A stretch of 64,000 nucleotides of DNA from Prevotella sp. (GTDB taxonomy: Bacteria; Bacteroidota; Bacteroidia; Bacteroidales; Bacteroidaceae), in assembly GCA_017428055.1 (NCBI GenBank), contig JAFRRN010000077.1, forward strand, positions 1 through 64,000, given 5' to 3'. How positions within the stretch are numbered: the first letter of the stretch is position 1; each line of letters starts with the position of its first letter. The translations under genes and the position numbers were made by a program. Of the stretch, positions 53,329-62,556 are shown piece after piece. Under the pieces are notes generated by a model, which was given only the letters and a program-made list of their open reading frames with translations, ran no database searches and was not told the DNA's origin.

Positions 53329-56300
53329 ATGAGAAAAATTTACAAAATGTTTCTTGCCCTGGTGCTTTGCGCATTGGGCGCAATGAATGTCAATGCAGAG
53401 GAAACCACTCCCCTGACTCCTGACATGTTCTTCTCATGGGACGGATGGGATGAGAACGCCCAAAAGATCGGTCCCTCGGAGAATTGTCTTTATGAACTCG
53501 GCGTATCCTCAGGCCAGCCTTACGGCGACTCAAGGGTAATCGACTATGCCGACCTGTCACTTTATTCAAAACTGATCCTGACGGTATCAGAGGGCACGCC
53601 GCGCTTCCTCTTCAACCGTGACATGGACGAAGGCCAATGGAATGAGATCGAGAGCGAGTCTCACTTAATTGACAACACGAAAAACGGATGGTCCGCCAAG
53701 TATTTCTCACAGGATGGCGAGACATTCACTGTTGACCTGAAACTCATGGTGAAGGAAAAGGGCTTTGCCCACCTACATGCCATCAAGGGCGCAAACTGGG
53801 CAAACGTCACCGTCAACAGCATGGAGTTGGTGCGCGAGGGCAAGGCACAAATCGTGGGATGGACCGACCTGATCACCAACGGTGACCTGGAGGGCGACGA
53901 TGTCAGCTGCTTCTATTCAAAGGAAAACGCAAGCGCACCTTTCCCATCAGTCATTACCGATGGCGTAGGTGTCGACGGCAGCCGTGGCATCCAAGTACAT
54001 TCCGCAGCAGGCGCAGCCCAAGACTGGGACGCACAGTTCTGGATCAACCTTCCCGAGACCTTACCTGAGGGAACGAAGTACCGCATCTCATTTGCTTATC
54101 GTGCCAGCATGGATGCTTCCGCCGACACACAGGCGCACCGCGACCCCAGCGATTACATCCACTATGAGATGATTGGCTCGCCCAACTTCACCACAGAGTG
54201 GCAAGTTTACAACGTCGAAGGCGCAATCACCGCACAGCAATCGGGCGAGAACACGATGCACTCCATCGCGTTCAACCTCTCCAAGGACAAGAGCAACGAC
54301 ATCGACTTCTTCTTCGATAACATCAAGTTTGAGGTTTACAAATACGGCACCGTCGCAGAGTTTAGCGAGGATGTCATCCAACTCGACTTTGGCTTTGAGA
54401 CCAACGTGGTAGAGCTGACAAAGGCTTCCGGCAAGAGACGCTTGCTCTATCCTACCAACTGCGTGACCGTGAAGGTGAATGGCGAGACCCGTTCCATCAC
54501 GTCCGTCGAGGGCTACGACGATGGCCGCTTCTATGTGTTCCTCGATGAGGGCACCAATGAGGATGACCTCGTTCAGGTTTCATTCACGAACCCAACAGAC
54601 CCCACCTTCCACCTTACCTATACCTCCGGTCCCGGTGGCGACGTGCCTAACTTCTCCGGTGAGGCTACTTACAACTTTGAGATTCCTTTCCATGAGAAAG
54701 ACGACGTTTATCCTTACGCTTACTTGACACCAGCCATCATCAAGGCTGACCCAGAGGATGGCTCGTTCAACCTGCCTAACAGCATCAAGGAATTCAAGGT
54801 GACATTCGACAAGGTCGTTGACTGCCAAGCCATCGAGGCAACCCTCAACAACCAGAAGCTCATCGTAACACCCGCTGAGGGATTCGCCGAGGAGCTCACC
54901 TTGACGCGCAACGGCTCAGAGGACTTGAATACCGACGCTTACGAGATCCACATCACGAAGATTTATCCCGAGTTGCGACTGGACGACTCCATCTATGGCG
55001 ATACCATCTACACCATCAATGTCGGCAAGGTGGAATTCGACCCCAATGACGTTCCCGAGGACCTCCTGCCCGCCACTTGCTTCGCCAATGCGTCAAACGG
55101 CGGCATCCCCGAGGGATTCGTTGTCATCTTCGGCGAGGAGACACGTGTCGCTCCTAACACCTACGGCTCTGGCTCACGTCTGTTCGACTTCGGTGCCGGT
55201 GGCGACTTCACCAAGGGTCTCTATTTCCGTAGCGACTATGTAGAGTATGGTAGCGATCCTAACTACCTGCTGACATTGAAGAGCGGCAAGAAGTACAATA
55301 TCCACTTCAACGCAGCCGCTTGGAAAGACAATGGCACCCACATGAAGTTCGAAATCCTCAACGAGGGCGACGAGGTCGTATTTACCCAAGTGGTGAAGAC
55401 CGCTCCTAACGTCAACGGCAGCACAGGTGCCGTGAATGGCTCCACAAACGTTGACCTGAAGTTCTTCCCGGAGGCTGACGGCAATTACAGGCTGAGATGG
55501 AGACCCGCCACCAACGACAATGGTGACCAGGGAAGTTTCAACGAGGTGATTCTCGCCAACCCACAAGTGAAGTATGTGCCTAACGTGGCTGGCGTGGAAG
55601 AAACACAACTCTTGGCAACCGCACTGGAGAATGCCAAGTCTACCCTCGCCGCCAACGCCGATGAGCGTTTCGACGGTCCCGCATACACCGCTCTCGACGA
55701 GGCCATCAAGAAGTATGAGGCAGAGTCTCCTAACTACACCGCCCCCTCGGCATATAGGAACGCCGCCGCTGCCCTTGACGCTGTCACGCAGGCCATGAAG
55801 GACCACCGCACACTCTGCGACACTTACGACCCACTGCCACAGCAAGCACAGGACATCATCACCAACAATGCCGACAACAAGTTTGCGAAGACATCCCTCT
55901 ATGCCACTTTGGAAACCCTCGTAGACAAGTACGCCACCAAGGTGACTGAGTCTGTTTACAATCCCGACACAGAGCTGGAGGAGCTTATTACCACCCTTGT
56001 CATCAAACAACTCAAGGACGACAATGAGCTGCAAGCCGCCATCGACGAGCTGAAAGACGCTGTCAACACGGCAAGCCTACTCTTCACCGAGGGTGCCTCA
56101 CAGACATCCGACACCGGCTTCAAGGTGCTCTTTGAGCGCATCCGCTTGGGTATTGCCTCATTGAAGAGCCTCGGCGTGGCAGACGACGACCCGCTCATCG
56201 TAGCCGCCAACAACACCCTGGACGACGACGATGCCATAGCAGACCAAATCAAGAACCGCCTGAAAGTGATTGTCTACGGACAATTGAAGGATCCCACAAA

Positions 56301-57066
56301 CACGCTCTTCGAGGAGAAGGTGGACGAGAACACGTTTGAGTCGTACACCGACACTTACGACATGACCGTATTTGTGAAGAACCCGAATGTCTACAAGCAG
56401 CAAGACAACATGAACTTCACCGACGAGAACGTTCCCGGATGGGTGACGCCAGAAGGCTACAACAGGCCCGGACTGAGCGTAGGATGGGGACAGCCCAGAG
56501 GCAACAACGAGATTGCCGAGGACTGCATGTTCCAGACCTGGGGCAGCAGTTACAGGGTGGAGCAGACCATCGACGACCTCCCCGCAGGTGTCTACACCAT
56601 CAAGATTGGATTCGGCGAGCGCATGAACGATGACGAGGCCAACATGGTTGACAGCTACATCTATGCCAAGACCACCGAGACAGCAGAGGGCGAGAACGGT
56701 CAGACCACCGACGTACCAGGCATCGGGCAGTCGTTCCCATACGCCAACACGGTGATTGAGAACGTGGTCGTCACAGACGGCATCCTCACCATCGGTGCCA
56801 ACGCCGGCGCATCATCACACACATTCTTCAACGACGTGAGACTGCTCCTCGCAGGAGCCGCACAGAACTTTGACTACACCACCGCCTACAACGAGGCCAT
56901 CACCTCCATCGACGACATGGTGGCACGCCCGGCAAGCATCCGCTCCATCGAGATCTTCGACCTCAACGGCCGCCGACTCTCCAAGGCAGCCACCAAGGGT
57001 GTTGTCATACTGAAGAAGCACATGGACGATGGCACGGTAGTCACCGAAAAGGTGATCAAGAAGTAA
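53329..57066 (+). CDS. Large secreted multidomain protein with carbohydrate-binding-like module
   Basis: 1245 residues from ATG 53329, giving a signal peptide (MRKIYKMFLALVLCALGAMN); ATG 53302 would add nine residues. After an N-terminal beta domain, residues about 190-350 resemble a CBM4/9-like jelly roll (ITNGDLEGDD..., then FFFDNIKFEVYKYG). Ig-like beta domains and a helical FIVAR-like segment (about 770-890) follow, then a further beta domain (TWGSSYRVEQTIDDLPAGVY). The C-terminus carries RSIEIFDLNGRRL and ends in a lysine-rich type IX-like tail. Probably surface-bound and glycan-binding; no catalytic motif found. Confidence 0.75.
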   Translation: MRKIYKMFLALVLCALGAMNVNAEETTPLTPDMFFSWDGWDENAQKIGPSENCLYELGVSSGQPYGDSRVIDYADLSLYSKLILTVSEGTPRFLFNRDMDEGQWNEIESESHLIDNTKNGWSAKYFSQDGETFTVDLKLMVKEKGFAHLHAIKGANWANVTVNSMELVREGKAQIVGWTDLITNGDLEGDDVSCFYSKENASAPFPSVITDGVGVDGSRGIQVHSAAGAAQDWDAQFWINLPETLPEGTKYRISFAYRASMDASADTQAHRDPSDYIHYEMIGSPNFTTEWQVYNVEGAITAQQSGENTMHSIAFNLSKDKSNDIDFFFDNIKFEVYKYGTVAEFSEDVIQLDFGFETNVVELTKASGKRRLLYPTNCVTVKVNGETRSITSVEGYDDGRFYVFLDEGTNEDDLVQVSFTNPTDPTFHLTYTSGPGGDVPNFSGEATYNFEIPFHEKDDVYPYAYLTPAIIKADPEDGSFNLPNSIKEFKVTFDKVVDCQAIEATLNNQKLIVTPAEGFAEELTLTRNGSEDLNTDAYEIHITKIYPELRLDDSIYGDTIYTINVGKVEFDPNDVPEDLLPATCFANASNGGIPEGFVVIFGEETRVAPNTYGSGSRLFDFGAGGDFTKGLYFRSDYVEYGSDPNYLLTLKSGKKYNIHFNAAAWKDNGTHMKFEILNEGDEVVFTQVVKTAPNVNGSTGAVNGSTNVDLKFFPEADGNYRLRWRPATNDNGDQGSFNEVILANPQVKYVPNVAGVEETQLLATALENAKSTLAANADERFDGPAYTALDEAIKKYEAESPNYTAPSAYRNAAAALDAVTQAMKDHRTLCDTYDPLPQQAQDIITNNADNKFAKTSLYATLETLVDKYATKVTESVYNPDTELEELITTLVIKQLKDDNELQAAIDELKDAVNTASLLFTEGASQTSDTGFKVLFERIRLGIASLKSLGVADDDPLIVAANNTLDDDDAIADQIKNRLKVIVYGQLKDPTNTLFEEKVDENTFESYTDTYDMTVFVKNPNVYKQQDNMNFTDENVPGWVTPEGYNRPGLSVGWGQPRGNNEIAEDCMFQTWGSSYRVEQTIDDLPAGVYTIKIGFGERMNDDEANMVDSYIYAKTTETAEGENGQTTDVPGIGQSFPYANTVIENVVVTDGILTIGANAGASSHTFFNDVRLLLAGAAQNFDYTTAYNEAITSIDDMVARPASIRSIEIFDLNGRRLSKAATKGVVILKKHMDDGTVVTEKVIKK

Positions 57067-57103
57067 AGGCGAACAATACCATATTGGTTTGTCAATATTA
57101 TAT

Positions 57104-57139
57104 CACAAAAAGGGCGCAAATCTTTGCGCCTTTTTTGTG
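57104..57139 (+). terminator. Rho-independent terminator
   Basis: CACAAAAAGGGCGCAAA (57104-57120) and TTTGCGCCTTTTTTGTG (57123-57139) form a strong stem with a 2-nt loop and built-in T-run, 38 bp after the stop of the large secreted protein. Confidence 0.85.
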
Positions 57140-57238
57140 TAATGCGCACTCTATTTGTGAAAACGCGCGAAAATGGCAAAAACGCAAACCACTGAAAACC
57201 AAGCATATAGCACAACAACATCTCTGCCGATGCGCCAA

Positions 57239-57339
57239 TTTAACATTTTTTGGGCGGCATCTATGGGCAAAAAAGGGCGCATCCGTCGGCGACGGATGCG
57301 GCAGTTATCAGCGATAAATGCCGCCCAAAAAATGTTAAA
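57239..57339. repeat. Palindromic intergenic element, copy 3
   Basis: The arms TTTAACATTTTTTGGGCGGC and GCCGCCCAAAAAATGTTAAA are perfect inverted copies. A second inner palindrome (CGCATCCGTC-GGC-GACGGATGCG) sits within. It shares GGCAGTTATC...GATAAATGCC with copy 1, showing common origin and the same orientation. Confidence 0.8.
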
Positions 57340-57505
57340 GGGATATTTCCGACCGAAACGCCTACCATTTTAAGGCTTGTTAAGCATCACATACGGCTCC
57401 CACTACCCTATTTCACAAAAACCCACAAGGGCCATTTTGTCAAGATGATTCACAGGAATTTCCCGCCTTGAGGATTTGCCCCGCGTGAAAAAAAACGGCA
57501 ATTTC

Positions 57506-57536
57506 TTTGAACATTCGCCAAATAATCGTATCTTTG
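57506..57536 (+). promoter_or_regulatory. Promoter of the candidate structured RNA
   Basis: TTTG (57506-57509), 19 bp, TATCTTTG (57529-57536): full consensus with no protein gene for more than 450 bp downstream. Confidence 0.72.
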
Positions 57537-57542
57537 CCAACG

Positions 57543-57855
57543 GGTTTTTGCGGCAACAGGCGCAATCCACCCAAGACATATTAGACATTTGAAGCGTTAT
57601 GCTCTTTCTTGCAAGCTGAAAACCTGAGAAATTTTCAATCATTGCAGAATGTGGATGGGGGATAGTGAGTACTCACAACCGCCGGAAATAAGAGAGGTCA
57701 GACATATCGGCTTCACGCTTTTGCGTGGAACTGCCGTATATTAGTTCATCTTTCTTATTTCGGGTAATTCTCAGGACCCTCAGCTTGAAGATGTGGAATA
57801 CAGTTCCACGCTTCTTGCGTGATAACCATCCAACCACACCAAGCAAACCCTTCAT
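57543..57855 (+). ncRNA. Candidate structured non-coding RNA
   Basis: About 310 nt downstream of a consensus promoter, with long nested complementarity. Closing arms: GGGTTTTTGC (57542-57551) with GCAAACCC (57843-57850). Middle helix: CAAGCTGA..CCTGAGAA (57612-57630) with TTCTCAGG..TCAGCTTG (57768-57786). Inner helix: CCGGAAATAAGAGAG (57682-57696) with CTTTCTTATTTCGGG (57750-57764), which encloses ATATCGGC...GCCGTAT and CACGC-TTTT-GCGTG. Side hairpins: GTGAGTACTCAC and GTGGAATACAGTTCCAC. No open frame of note. Does not match tmRNA, RNase P, SRP or 6S features I know. Ends are estimates. Confidence 0.5.
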
Positions 57856-57939
57856 GGCATATTAACGGCGTTTCGTACACCCACAACCCCATTTCATACA
57901 ATGGGACGTGGCAAACACGGAATTAGTCAATAGATTACA

Positions 57940-57947
57940 TACCTTTG
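57940..57947 (+). promoter_or_regulatory. Promoter -7 element of the LRR-dockerin protein
   Basis: TACCTTTG, 53 bp before ATG 58001. The -33 is not clear. Its presence suggests that the candidate RNA upstream is a separate transcript rather than a leader. Confidence 0.5.
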
Positions 57948-58000
57948 CAACGCGCTCACATACAAACGATTATATATTCATCATAAAAACATTACACATT

Positions 58001-61000
58001 ATGAAACACAAATTATTACTAATCCTGCTCGCCCTGTGCATACCCTGGGCAGCATGGGCGGACGTCGAAATCGACGGCATCTATTACAATTTAGTGGCAA
58101 AGGCGAAAATTGCCGAAGTGACAAATGGGGGAACGACAGGGCAATACTCCGGCAATATCGTCATCCCTGAATCTGTGACCTACGAGGGAGTGACCTACTC
58201 CGTGACAACCATCTACAGTGAAGCGTTTCGAGACTGTTCTTCATTGACGGGCATCACTATTCCCAACAGCGTGACAACCATTGGAAATAAATCATTCCTT
58301 AGCTGTTCGCGTCTGACCTCTGTCGAGATTCCCAATAGCGTCATTTCCATCGGTAGTTATGCATTCTATAACTGTAGAAGAATAGTGTCGTTGGTCTTAC
58401 CGTATAGTGTATCCATTATTAATGAAGGAGCTTTCGAAAATTGCTCCTCATTAACCTCTGTTGAGATTCCTGCCAGCGTGACAACCATCGGCAATTCGGC
58501 TTTTTACAGTTGCTCTGCCCTGACCTCTGTAGAAATTCCAAGCAGCGTTTCCGTTATAGATAGTTACACCTTTTATAACTGTACCTCGCTGACCTCGGTT
58601 TCTATTTCCAATTCAGTTATCGCCATTTGTGGATATGCGTTCTACGGCTGTACGAGCCTGATCTCCGTAGAAATCCCCAGCAGCGTGAAATTCATCGGCG
58701 GCTATGCTTTCTATGAATGCAATGAGTTGAAGGAAATCTCATTGGGTAGTGGGGTTGTCAATATTGGAAAAAGTTCCTATTTTTACGATAACGACGATAA
58801 TTATCATTATTTAAACTCTGATGGAAACACATTTGCCTTATGCAAGAATCTCGAAACTGTGAAATGCCATACCGAGAGTGTGCCGACCACCAATACCAAT
58901 ACCTTTGACCAGTCATTAGTTGAATATGCCACCCTGTACGTTCCCGAAGGTTCTGTTGAAAGCTACAAGGCGACAGAGCCTTGGAGCGGCTTTGGCACGA
59001 TTAAGGCATTGACGGATGATGCCAGCGCGACCCCCATTCTTGTTGACGGCATCTATTTCGTGTTTGACGAGGAGAGCGGAACGGCTACCGTTGTGGCTGG
59101 CGATGTCGCCTACATGGGGGAGGTGACCATTCCGTCTACTGTAACATACAATGGCACGGACTATAGCGTTACCGCCATTGCCGAAAAGGCGTTCCAAGGA
59201 TGCAGCGACTTGACCTCGGTATATATCCCTGAAAGCGTAACGACGATTGGCGACTATGCCTTTGACGGCTGCGACAACCTGACGTATGTCACCGTGGAGC
59301 TGTGGACTCGCAGCGGTGAGCTGCCCACCATCAACGCCACGACTTTCTCGAACATGGCGAATGCCACGTTCCACATCGAGGGTCTCGACGGCTATTGCGC
59401 CTACGAGAAGATCAAGAACAAGGTGTGGGATGAGTTTGGCACGATAGACTGCGACATCCATTCGGAGAATTACTGGTCGGAATATGCCATTCCCCAATAC
59501 GACTTCACCGCCGATACGGAGGAGGGCGCAGGGATGGAATACGTGAAGTTGACTGACACCACCTGTCAAGCAGGCGCCAACCTGACGGATGTGTACACGT
59601 TGCAATATGAGGGTGGCGGCCAAATCGCCTGTGGAGCCAAACGCAAGCAGCGTGCATCTGCCAAGAAGAAAGTGTCGCCTTACGACGATAATGCCAACAC
59701 CATTACCATCCCATCGACGGTGAATGGGCTGACGGTGACAAGGATTGGCGCACACGCCTTTGACAGCTATTCGAACTATGAATACTATGAAGATGCCGAG
59801 ACGGGTGAACCAATGGAAGTGGAAGTGAGATATGTTACGACCAACGACAACCTTACCGCCGTCTACATCCCCGCAACGGTGACGGAGATTGCCAGCGGCA
59901 CGACGACGAGGGAGGTGAAGTACAAGAACCCATTGGGACTGATGGACTCATTCATCGAGGAATACATTGGCTACCCGGCTGCGAATACTGACGAGGGCGC
60001 ATTCACCAACTGCCCCAACCTGCGGACGGTGGTGGTGGGGATGGCGACGCCCATAGCCATCGAGGCGAATGCCTTTGCCAACTATGATGCCACGCTTCAT
60101 GTGCCTACGGGCAGCAAGGCGGCATACATGGCAGCCGCCAACTGGAGTCGCTTTGCCGAAATCAAGGAGTATTCGGGCAGTATCGACCTGGAAAGCCTCG
60201 CCAACGAGGATGGCATCTTCTACACCTACGACACGGAGAGCTACAAGGCTACGGTTACGGGTGCCGCCGAGGGCATGACGGAGGTGAATATTCCCGACTT
60301 CGTGGTACACGACAGCAAGACCTACGCCGTGACCGCCATTGCCAAGGAGGCGTTTATGGACCACGGCATGACCTCGGTCGTCGTGCCTTACACCATGACG
60401 GACATCGGCTATGACGCTTTCCGCGGTTGCAAGAACCTGGCATCGATGGCAGTGGAAGATTACCATTCGTACATCGTGCAGCTGGCACCGCCGCGCGTGG
60501 AAGGCCTGGTGGACGTTGACGGCACGAAAGACCCTGCCGCCAAGCGTGCGCAGGGCGACCTCCGCGTCTATGGCGATGCGGACGGCAATGGCGCGTATGA
60601 CTCGCGCAACGGCTGCAACGCCATCATCCGCACGGCGACGAACACGCTTGTGGCGGGATGCCAGACGACGGCCATCCCCGACGACGTGGAGACCATCTAC
60701 GACCATGCCTTCTACGGACATACCAACCTCAAGGCGATAGACATCCCCGCCTCGGTGAAGGCCATCCGCAGCGGGGCGTTCTATGGCTGCACAGGGTTGG
60801 AGACCGTTACCTTTAACGAGGGATTGGAGGCCATCGACAACTATGCATTCTACGGATGTTCGAAGCTGACATCACTCTATATCCCGTCGACGGTGACGAG
60901 CATTGACCTCAATGCCTTCAAGAATTGCACGGGGCTGGCCAAGGTCGTAGCACCCAACATCGCTGCATGGTGCGCCATCTCGTTCGGCAAGGATGCCAAC

Positions 61001-62536
61001 CCACTGGCGAATGCCGAACATCTCTATATAGACGAGAATACAGAGGTAACGGAGCTGGCGATACCTCAAGGGGTGACGGCAGTGGGCAACTATGCCTTCT
61101 ACAACGCCAAAGCCATCACCAGCGTGACGATACCCGCCACGGTGACAGAACTCGGAGGCTATGCGTTCTACGGCTGCGACAACCTGACATCCGTCACGGT
61201 GGCATGGGCGGAACCCATCACCATCGGTTCGTCGCGCTTCTCCAACCGCGCCAATGCCATCCTCTACGTACCCACGGGTACGAAGGCACTGTACGAGGCG
61301 GCGGACTACTGGAAGGAGTTTAAGGAGATACATGAGGTGGCCATCGACGGCACGGTCCTCATCGACGGCATCTATTACGCATTGGACGGCACGAGCGGCA
61401 CGGCAACCGTGGTGAGTGGCGACAACGCCTATACGGGCAGCGTCACGATCCCCGCACAGATAGAATATGGCGGCGTGACATATCCCGTGACCGCCATCGG
61501 CATCAAGGCGTTCCAAGGCTGCGGCGAGCTGACATCCATAGACATCCCCAGTTCCATCGTGACGATAGACGACTATGCCTTCCAAGGCTGCTCGTCGCTC
61601 GCGGAGGTCAATATCCCCGCCTCGGTCACAACGCTCGGCGGATACGTCTTCGACAGTTGCGACAACCTGGCATCGGTCACCGTGAATTGGACAGACGCCG
61701 GCTCCATCCCCGCCATCGGGAAGTCACGCTTCCCCAACCGCGCGAACATGACACTCTACGTACCCAAGGGCATGAAGGCTCTATACGAGGCGGCTGACTA
61801 TTGGAAGGAGTTTAAGGAGATTGTCGAGATGGAAGATGACACCATAGAGGTGACGGACATCTCGGAGATGGATAATGCGATTTACATCGAGCCGTTGGAG
61901 GCAAGGGCTGGCGAGACGGTGGCATTGGACATCCAGATGAAGAACACGCTGTCGCCCGTGGGTTGCACCTTCAGACTGACGTTGCCAGAGGGATTCAGCC
62001 TGCAGAAAGACGAGGATGGCGATTTGGTCTATGAGATGGGCAGCCGTGCCAAGAAGATGTCGGTTGTTTACATGGCAAGCGACGGAAGGACTTTCGACTT
62101 TTCGTTGACACCATTGTCTGGGACCGCCACGATTACCGGAACGGAAGGGACATTCATCACGCTTCAACTGGAAGTTCCCGAGGGTACCCCTACGGGTAAT
62201 TATGAAATCCTACTCACAAGGAACCTCATCGAGAGTAAGGACGATACAAACATGACCATCGAAAACGCCCTGACCGATATCGTTTCCGCCGTCACGATTA
62301 CCGACTACCTCCTTGGAGATGTCAACGGTGACGGGAATGTCACACCTGCCGATGCCATCATGATTTTGTACCATTACTTCGGCGTAGAGCAGACGGGATT
62401 CATATTCAAGGCAGCTGATGTCAATGGCGACGGGAACATCACACCTGCCGATGCCATCGAGGTTCTCTATATATATTTCAATGCCGGGAGGAGCAATTCT
62501 CCAGCGTTTACTAATCAAACATTGGATCCACAATAA
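58001..62536 (+). CDS. BspA-like LRR protein with cohesin-like and dockerin modules
   Basis: 1511 residues from ATG 58001 (MKHKLLLILLALCIPWAAWA signal peptide); the open frame extends to 57908 without support. Many LRR_5 repeats of 23 residues (SLTSVEIPxSVTTIGxxAFxxC type), in blocks at about 40-330, 360-440, 570-770 and 870-1260, separated by small domains. Residues about 1280-1420 are a cohesin-like beta sandwich (LPEGFSLQKDEDGDLVYEMG). The end has two dockerin-type calcium loops (DVNGDGNVTPAD and DVNGDGNITPAD). Likely a surface adhesin or scaffold component. Co-transcribed with the next gene (20-bp gap). Confidence 0.85.
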   Translation: MKHKLLLILLALCIPWAAWADVEIDGIYYNLVAKAKIAEVTNGGTTGQYSGNIVIPESVTYEGVTYSVTTIYSEAFRDCSSLTGITIPNSVTTIGNKSFLSCSRLTSVEIPNSVISIGSYAFYNCRRIVSLVLPYSVSIINEGAFENCSSLTSVEIPASVTTIGNSAFYSCSALTSVEIPSSVSVIDSYTFYNCTSLTSVSISNSVIAICGYAFYGCTSLISVEIPSSVKFIGGYAFYECNELKEISLGSGVVNIGKSSYFYDNDDNYHYLNSDGNTFALCKNLETVKCHTESVPTTNTNTFDQSLVEYATLYVPEGSVESYKATEPWSGFGTIKALTDDASATPILVDGIYFVFDEESGTATVVAGDVAYMGEVTIPSTVTYNGTDYSVTAIAEKAFQGCSDLTSVYIPESVTTIGDYAFDGCDNLTYVTVELWTRSGELPTINATTFSNMANATFHIEGLDGYCAYEKIKNKVWDEFGTIDCDIHSENYWSEYAIPQYDFTADTEEGAGMEYVKLTDTTCQAGANLTDVYTLQYEGGGQIACGAKRKQRASAKKKVSPYDDNANTITIPSTVNGLTVTRIGAHAFDSYSNYEYYEDAETGEPMEVEVRYVTTNDNLTAVYIPATVTEIASGTTTREVKYKNPLGLMDSFIEEYIGYPAANTDEGAFTNCPNLRTVVVGMATPIAIEANAFANYDATLHVPTGSKAAYMAAANWSRFAEIKEYSGSIDLESLANEDGIFYTYDTESYKATVTGAAEGMTEVNIPDFVVHDSKTYAVTAIAKEAFMDHGMTSVVVPYTMTDIGYDAFRGCKNLASMAVEDYHSYIVQLAPPRVEGLVDVDGTKDPAAKRAQGDLRVYGDADGNGAYDSRNGCNAIIRTATNTLVAGCQTTAIPDDVETIYDHAFYGHTNLKAIDIPASVKAIRSGAFYGCTGLETVTFNEGLEAIDNYAFYGCSKLTSLYIPSTVTSIDLNAFKNCTGLAKVVAPNIAAWCAISFGKDANPLANAEHLYIDENTEVTELAIPQGVTAVGNYAFYNAKAITSVTIPATVTELGGYAFYGCDNLTSVTVAWAEPITIGSSRFSNRANAILYVPTGTKALYEAADYWKEFKEIHEVAIDGTVLIDGIYYALDGTSGTATVVSGDNAYTGSVTIPAQIEYGGVTYPVTAIGIKAFQGCGELTSIDIPSSIVTIDDYAFQGCSSLAEVNIPASVTTLGGYVFDSCDNLASVTVNWTDAGSIPAIGKSRFPNRANMTLYVPKGMKALYEAADYWKEFKEIVEMEDDTIEVTDISEMDNAIYIEPLEARAGETVALDIQMKNTLSPVGCTFRLTLPEGFSLQKDEDGDLVYEMGSRAKKMSVVYMASDGRTFDFSLTPLSGTATITGTEGTFITLQLEVPEGTPTGNYEILLTRNLIESKDDTNMTIENALTDIVSAVTITDYLLGDVNGDGNVTPADAIMILYHYFGVEQTGFIFKAADVNGDGNITPADAIEVLYIYFNAGRSNSPAFTNQTLDPQ

Positions 62537-62556
62537 TATTATAAACATAAATAATT

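Noticed and set aside
57543-57855. tmRNA, RNase P RNA, SRP RNA or 6S RNA
   Set aside because: No tag frame and tRNA-like end for tmRNA, no GAGGAAAGTCC core for RNase P, no SRP tetraloop helix, and no symmetrical open bubble as in 6S RNA.
57673-57855. Short minus-strand open frames over the structured RNA region
   Set aside because: They show no protein features and arise from the inverted repeats of the RNA candidate.
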